Below, piece by piece: positions 4,445-8,208 of a stretch of 8,208 nucleotides of DNA. The stretch is from contig QMSN01000040.1 of the NCBI GenBank assembly GCA_003650865.1, forward strand, positions 1-8,208. Direction: 5' to 3'. A model generated the notes under the pieces. The model was not told the DNA's origin and ran no database searches. It saw only the letters and a program-made list of their open reading frames with translations. Positions within the stretch are counted from its first letter, which is position 1, and each line of letters opens with the position of its first letter. Made by a program: the position numbers and the translations under genes. The stretch is from Thermoprotei archaeon. Its GTDB lineage: Archaea; Thermoproteota; Methanomethylicia; Nezhaarchaeales; WYZ-LMO8.

Positions 4445-6826
4445 CTACACCTCGAACTCAGAGCCTATGGGGCCTAGCTTCGCGATCTTCTCTGTGAAAG
4501 ACCTCACGAGCTCAGCAATCTTCTTGCCCTCTGATGCCGAGGCTCCATCTATGATCAGCCTATCGGGGTTAACCCCTACGGCCTCTAGGAGCTTCTTGAG
4601 GGTTTCAACCCTCTCATTAGCCTTTATCCTGCCAACTCTGTAGTGGCAGTCCTGCTCGTAGCACCCGAGGACCATGACTCCGTCAGCTCCAAGCCTAAAC
4701 GCCTCGAGGATATGCTCTGGCGAAACCCTGACGCTGCATGGAACCCTTATGACCCTGACGTTGGTGGGGTATGGTATCCTATTGAGCCCAGCGTTATCTG
4801 CAGCTGCGTAGCTACACCACCTACACATGAAGGCGACTATCAGTGGGAACTCGCTCTTCCTCGACAGCAGGGCTTTAAGCATGGCTGAGATCTGCTCATT
4901 AGTCAAGTAGCCTGGAGGCCTCAGAGCGCCTGTTGGGCAGGCGGCTAGGCAAGCTCCACAGCCTCTACACGCAACTTCGTCTATCTCAACCCTACCCTTG
5001 CCCATCTTCAAGGCCCCAAATGGGCAGGCTCTCACGCAGTTAAAGCAGAGCTTGCACTTCGACTCGTCTATGACTGGGGCGTAGACCTCGATCTCGATCT
5101 CCCCTCTACCTAGAAGCTCAGCTACTCTCGCTGCTGCGAGACCTGCTTGAGTCACGGACTCCGTTATGTCCTTGGGGCCAGTGCAAGCTCCAGCGACGTA
5201 GACACCTCTGCTGAAGGTGTCTGCTGGGTTTAGCTTGAGGTGGTATTCAGCTAGGAAGCCGTCTTCGCTTAAGTGCACTCCCAGCATCCCGGCGAGCTCC
5301 TTAATATCCTCGTGAGGCTCCATCCCCACGCTCAAGACCACTAGGTCGAAGTCCTCCTCCTTGAAGTTGCCCTCCAGTATGTCCTCGTAGAAGAGCCTGA
5401 GCTTGCCCTCACGAGTCCTTCTGATGTCTCCAACTCTACCCTTAACGAAGCGGACGCCGAGCTCTATGGCCCTCCTGTAGGCCTCTTCAGCCAGCTTGCC
5501 AGTTGCCCTCACGTCTATGTAGAATATCGCTATGTCGATGTCTGGCTTCATGAGCTTCGTCTGAACAGCTTGCTTAATTGCGTAGTTGCAGCAAACCCTA
5601 CTGCAATACCTGTGTCCAACCCTATCGCTCCTACTGCCAACGCACTGTATGAAAGCTATCTTCTTCGGCTCAACCCCATCAGATATCCGGAGGATCCTGC
5701 CCTTCGTGGGCCCCACGTTGTTAAGCATTCTCTCGTACTCAGGTCCAGTCACGACGTCCTGGAGGAAGCCGTATCGGTACTCCTCAAACCCCTTCGGGTT
5801 GAAGGGCTTAAAGCCCGTGGCCACTATTATGGCTCCAACCTTAAGCGTAATCGTCTGATCCCTATCCTTGAAGTTTATGGCTTTGGGGTCGCAGACGCCA
5901 TAGCAGCTATAACAGCCCACGCAGCTCTCCATGTCTATGTAGGGGGCTTGGGGGACTGCTTCAGGCGACGGCTTGACTATAGCCGACCTAAAGCCTAGAC
6001 CGTACTCGTACTCGTTGGGTAATTGTATTGGGCATACCTCCAAGCACTTGTTACAGCCGTTGCACAGCTTCTCATCGACGAACCGAGCTTTCCTGTAGAC
6101 CTCAACCTCGTAGTTGCCGGGGACTCCTCTAACCGACTTGACTTGGCTGAGGGTGAGGACGGTTATGTTGGGGTGGTTGTAGGCCCTCGAGAGCTGAGGG
6201 CCTAAGACGCATATGCTGCAGTCTAGTGTTGGGAACACCTTATCCCACTTAGCCATGTGCCCCCCTATGAAGCCCTCCTTCTCGACCATGTACACCTTGA
6301 AGCCCATGTCTGCCAGCGTGAGAGCCGCTGTTACGCCGGCGACCCCTCCACCTATGACTAGGACCGACTTCTCGACTGGCATCTTCACTACTTTAGCTGG
6401 TGAGGCTAGTGGTGCAGCTGCTATAGCCATTTCTATTAGGTCTATGGCCTTGATCGTCGCCCTCTTGGGGTCGAAGGAGTGCACCCACGAGCACTGCTCT
6501 CTTATGTTGACTATCTCGACGAAGCCCCTGTTCAAGCCAGCTTCTTCAGCAGTCCTCTTGAAGAGCTCTCCGTGGAGGGAGGGGGTGCAACACGCGACTA
6601 TTAAGTGCGTAGCTCCCTCCTTCTCCAAGACCTCCTTTATCTTCCTCAATCCATCGTCGCTGCAGCAGTGCTCGTGCTCTCCGACGACGACGCCTTCTCT
6701 GCTGGAGAAGTGCCTGACGACCTCGTCTACGTCCACGACCCCAGCTATGTTAGTCCCACACCTACAGACAAAGACAGCAACCTTTACCTTCTCAGGGGGA
6801 TAACCCCCCTCACCGCCTTCTCTCAT
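4445..6826 (-). CDS. hdrA: Heterodisulfide reductase subunit A fused to a C-terminal MvhD domain
   Basis: HdrA holds the bifurcating FAD and distributes electrons to HdrC/HdrB and to ferredoxin or Fwd. The 793-residue product shows, in order: an N-terminal cysteine domain (Cys21, 23, 54, 55, 79, 80); the FAD Rossmann motif GGGVAG (159-164); Cys203/206 in TLDCSIC; an inserted two-cluster ferredoxin domain (Cys255/258/261/265 and 302/305/308/312); a thioredoxin-reductase-like part with ATGFKP (336-341), YCSRVCC (407-413) and the FAD tail GVYVAGACTGPKDI (541-554); a second two-cluster domain (591/594/597/601 and 620/623/626/630); and an MvhD domain from about 655 with Cys668, 671, 697, 722 and 727. 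The MvhD fusion resembles HdrA2 of Methanosarcina. The start is ATG 6826, 13 nt after fwdB; no other start precedes Cys21. A short G-rich/C-rich hairpin (6794-6810) lies early in the coding region. The electron donor to MvhD is not encoded here. Confidence 0.95.
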   Translation of the reverse strand: MREGGEGGYPPEKVKVAVFVCRCGTNIAGVVDVDEVVRHFSSREGVVVGEHEHCCSDDGLRKIKEVLEKEGATHLIVACCTPSLHGELFKRTAEEAGLNRGFVEIVNIREQCSWVHSFDPKRATIKAIDLIEMAIAAAPLASPAKVVKMPVEKSVLVIGGGVAGVTAALTLADMGFKVYMVEKEGFIGGHMAKWDKVFPTLDCSICVLGPQLSRAYNHPNITVLTLSQVKSVRGVPGNYEVEVYRKARFVDEKLCNGCNKCLEVCPIQLPNEYEYGLGFRSAIVKPSPEAVPQAPYIDMESCVGCYSCYGVCDPKAINFKDRDQTITLKVGAIIVATGFKPFNPKGFEEYRYGFLQDVVTGPEYERMLNNVGPTKGRILRISDGVEPKKIAFIQCVGSRSDRVGHRYCSRVCCNYAIKQAVQTKLMKPDIDIAIFYIDVRATGKLAEEAYRRAIELGVRFVKGRVGDIRRTREGKLRLFYEDILEGNFKEEDFDLVVLSVGMEPHEDIKELAGMLGVHLSEDGFLAEYHLKLNPADTFSRGVYVAGACTGPKDITESVTQAGLAAARVAELLGRGEIEIEVYAPVIDESKCKLCFNCVRACPFGALKMGKGRVEIDEVACRGCGACLAACPTGALRPPGYLTNEQISAMLKALLSRKSEFPLIVAFMCRWCSYAAADNAGLNRIPYPTNVRVIRVPCSVRVSPEHILEAFRLGADGVMVLGCYEQDCHYRVGRIKANERVETLKKLLEAVGVNPDRLIIDGASASEGKKIAELVRSFTEKIAKLGPIGSEFEV
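4448..4453 (-). promoter_or_regulatory. Ribosome binding site deciding the fwdF TTG start
   Basis: GAGGTG, formed by the last two sense codons of hdrA, lies 6 nt upstream of TTG 4441. The hdrA stop TAG falls between them. This supports the TTG start and implies that fwdF translation is coupled to the end of hdrA translation. Confidence 0.6.
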
Positions 6827-6839
6827 CTCTACGCGCCCT

Positions 6840-8078
6840 TTAAAGGGATTTCAGAAGGCGACTTAAGACTTCCTCTTCGCTTAACAAGCCCTGAGGAGGC
6901 GTTAAGAAGGGCTTTAGCTCCACCTCGACACCATCGGTCCTAGTGACCGTGCCCCCAGCCTCTATGCCTAGGGCTTGGACGGGTATAGCTATGCTCGACT
7001 TGGCCTGAGTCAGGGTCTTAAGCTCAGTTGTACATGCAAGCTTGCCCTGCAGGTGCTTAGCTGAGCTCATAGGGATTGAGGATAGCAAGTCCGTGTTGAG
7101 CGAGAACACGAAGTCGACTGTTCCCTCAGCCACGAGCTCGTGGAGAGGCTTAACTTGAGCCTTCTCCTTGAAGCTGTAGGGGCTACATGTGCCCAGGAGC
7201 TTCAGGCTGAGCTCGGCTTGACCGTATGAGTTCACCTCCTCAGCTACGGGTTGCACCGAGCACTTACCCTTTTCTCTCAGCTTCTCAGCTAACTTCAAGA
7301 TCTCCTTAATGCTCTCTTCTGGTCTACACCTGAGGAGGCTGCTGCCCAAGAAGATGGCTGTGAAGGAGGAGGACTTCAAGTCTGAGGCTAGGAGAACCAC
7401 CTGCCTAGTGGGCACCTCGGCTGGAGGCTGTGGGGTCATGCCTTGAAGTGCGTCGACTATCGACTTAGCGAGAGAAGCGTCTCCACAAAGCCCCACTACG
7501 AGCTTGTGCTGAGCTATCTTCATGCTCATGGACTCCCTCACGTCCACCATGGCCACAACCCTGTTCTCCCTACCCATCTTTATCACCGAGCCCCTGGGCA
7601 TGACGGTGTACCTGCTGGCATGCCTCAAGTGGGTGTCGGCTATGCTGACCCCCCAGTACAGCACGAAGTCGGCCTCGTCCAGCACCTCCTCAAACCTAGA
7701 AGCCTCGACGTTGAACTCCCTCCTAATCGGTATGAGGACCCTGCATATCGAGGGTGGAGCGTCGTAGACAGCTTCGAGCTTCTCAGCCAGCTTTAAGGCT
7801 AGCTCCACACACCTATTTGAGGAGCACCCACCTCCATAGATCGCAGGCGCCTTAGAGGACTTGAGCTTCTCAGCTAGGGCCTCAACGGCCTCTTCGACAC
7901 TCGCCTTAGAGCCCTCGACGAGGGGCTCCTCAAGCCTGCTCTCCTTGAAGCCCTTGAGCCTATTGGTGCCGTGGCTGCAGGAGCCCCAAGCCTTGACAAC
8001 CACTCCACCCTCAACTTCACAGTCAACGTCGTCACATAGGAGTGAGCATCCCGTGCACAATACGTTTTCAACCTTCAC
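6840..8078 (-). CDS. fwdB: Formylmethanofuran dehydrogenase subunit B, divergent active site
   Basis: FwdB carries the Mo/W-bis-pterin site that reduces CO2 to formate (or the reverse) in archaeal C1 metabolism. The 412-residue product is near full family length. The N-terminal [4Fe-4S] motif CTGCSLLCDD (Cys8/11/15) with Cys34 is intact. The pterin-domain segment VLYWGVSIADTHLRHASRY (139-157) matches 'VxYWGxNPxxxHxRHxSRY' of the family, and the C-terminus has GIEAGGTVTRTDGVEVEL (371-388), close to 'GxEAEGTAYRMDGVPxRL'. The expected metal ligand is Cys112, but its context is PPSICRVLIP instead of the usual SVCHGPS, so the adjacent His is Arg. The region expected to hold the family 'RGHYNVTG' reads EEVNSYGQAE (281-290), without the Arg. 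The start GTG 8078 has AGGTGG (8088-8093) 9 nt upstream and lies 1 nt after the upstream stop. It could be a paralogue with altered activity. Confidence 0.87.
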   Translation of the reverse strand: MKVENVLCTGCSLLCDDVDCEVEGGVVVKAWGSCSHGTNRLKGFKESRLEEPLVEGSKASVEEAVEALAEKLKSSKAPAIYGGGCSSNRCVELALKLAEKLEAVYDAPPSICRVLIPIRREFNVEASRFEEVLDEADFVLYWGVSIADTHLRHASRYTVMPRGSVIKMGRENRVVAMVDVRESMSMKIAQHKLVVGLCGDASLAKSIVDALQGMTPQPPAEVPTRQVVLLASDLKSSSFTAIFLGSSLLRCRPEESIKEILKLAEKLREKGKCSVQPVAEEVNSYGQAELSLKLLGTCSPYSFKEKAQVKPLHELVAEGTVDFVFSLNTDLLSSIPMSSAKHLQGKLACTTELKTLTQAKSSIAIPVQALGIEAGGTVTRTDGVEVELKPFLTPPQGLLSEEEVLSRLLKSL

Positions 8079-8079
8079 C

Positions 8080-8208
8080 TCAAGCCACCACCTTTATCGC
8101 TCCACTATAACAGACGAGCTCGCAGACGTTGCAGTTCATCCTTGAAGGCGGGTAGCGCCTGCACTTCTCTAAGTGCAGGACCTTTATCTTGCCGTCCTCT
8201 ATGGTCCA
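8080..8208 (-). CDS. Ferredoxin-like iron-sulfur protein, C-terminal 42 residues only
   Basis: The minus strand is open from the window edge (8208) to TGA 8080-8082. The visible tail includes LHLEKCRRYPPSRMNCNVCE then LVCYSGAIKVVA. This gives Cys16-x9-Cys26-x2-Cys29-x3-Cys33 (numbered from the edge), a [4Fe-4S] motif with a long first gap, and Tyr where a Pro usually follows the last Cys. The ending SGAIKV is typical of ferredoxin modules. Its position directly before fwdB (1-nt gap) suggests a small electron-transfer subunit of the same complex, FwdG-like, but too little is visible to name it. It could also be the C-terminal cluster domain of a larger protein. Confidence 0.7.
   Translation of the reverse strand, partial: WTIEDGKIKVLHLEKCRRYPPSRMNCNVCELVCYSGAIKVVA

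Noticed and set aside
4439..4447. The hdrA stop TAG is in the same frame as fwdF and only two codons before its start, which could suggest UAG read-through (pyrrolysine) giving an HdrA-FwdF fusion.
   Set aside because: A ribosome site GAGGTG is placed 6 nt before the fwdF TTG, both proteins have complete normal ends, and TAG also ends the protease, hdrC and fwdD genes here, so it looks like an ordinary stop codon with coupled translation.
6213..6803. A long + strand open frame opposite the start of hdrA, plus another at 5570-5998.
   Set aside because: Both are antisense to strongly supported hdrA sequence, have no recognisable domain and no promoter. They arise from the codon bias of hdrA.
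6794..6810. Hairpin AGGGGG-loop-CCCCCT near the 5' end of hdrA, a possible translation-control element.
   Set aside because: It lies inside the coding region as codons for Glu-Gly-Gly-Tyr-Pro-Pro, the stem is only 6 bp, and no alternative pairing or ligand-binding structure is visible.

Overview
This window reads as chromosomal DNA from an archaeon. It carries formylmethanofuran dehydrogenase (Fwd) genes mixed with heterodisulfide reductase (hdrABC) genes. Archaeal-type TATA elements sit just upstream of two genes on the + strand, GTG and TTG starts are common, and arginine is largely AGG/AGA. These traits suggest a thermophilic, anaerobic C1-metabolising archaeon: a methanogen, a methanogen relative, or an uncultured TACK-type lineage using the archaeal Wood-Ljungdahl branch. 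The lineage cannot be fixed from the sequence alone.

Layout. Positions 1-594 (+) hold the 3' end of a Lon-like (S16-type) serine protease with no visible ATPase domain. Positions 738-1406 (+) hold a HAD-family phosphatase with its own TATA element. It converges on a long minus-strand cluster, with a hairpin covering both stop codons. Read in the direction of transcription (right to left), that cluster is: end of a ferredoxin-like protein (8208-8080), fwdB (8078-6840), hdrA fused to an MvhD domain (6826-4445), fwdF polyferredoxin (4441-3146), hdrC (2761-2282) and hdrB (about 2274-1420). One subunit gene, fwdD (2801-3160), lies inside this run on the opposite (+) strand. It is tail-to-tail with fwdF and head-to-head with hdrC. 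No fwdA, fwdC or hydrogenase genes are visible; they may lie beyond position 8208 or elsewhere.

How the genes could work together. In methanogens HdrABC uses flavin-based electron bifurcation and feeds low-potential electrons to ferredoxin or, through the FwdF polyferredoxin wire, to the FwdB/FwdD molybdenum- or tungsten-pterin site that interconverts CO2 and formate. Here fwdB, hdrA and fwdF are consecutive with 13-nt and 3-nt gaps, which suggests that a physical Hdr-Fwd complex is encoded as one unit. The MvhD domain on HdrA is a likely electron entry point from a partner not seen here.

Most notable points: FwdB keeps the metal-ligand cysteine but lacks the usual CHGPS context and, by eye, the usual catalytic His and Arg; fwdD is inverted inside the operon; FwdF has a shortened fourth cluster module beside a nearly identical fifth one; and the partial ferredoxin has an unusual C-x9-C-x2-C-x3-C spacing. 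There is no CRISPR array, insertion sequence, tRNA or rRNA that I can support. No stretch over 300 bases lacks a gene.
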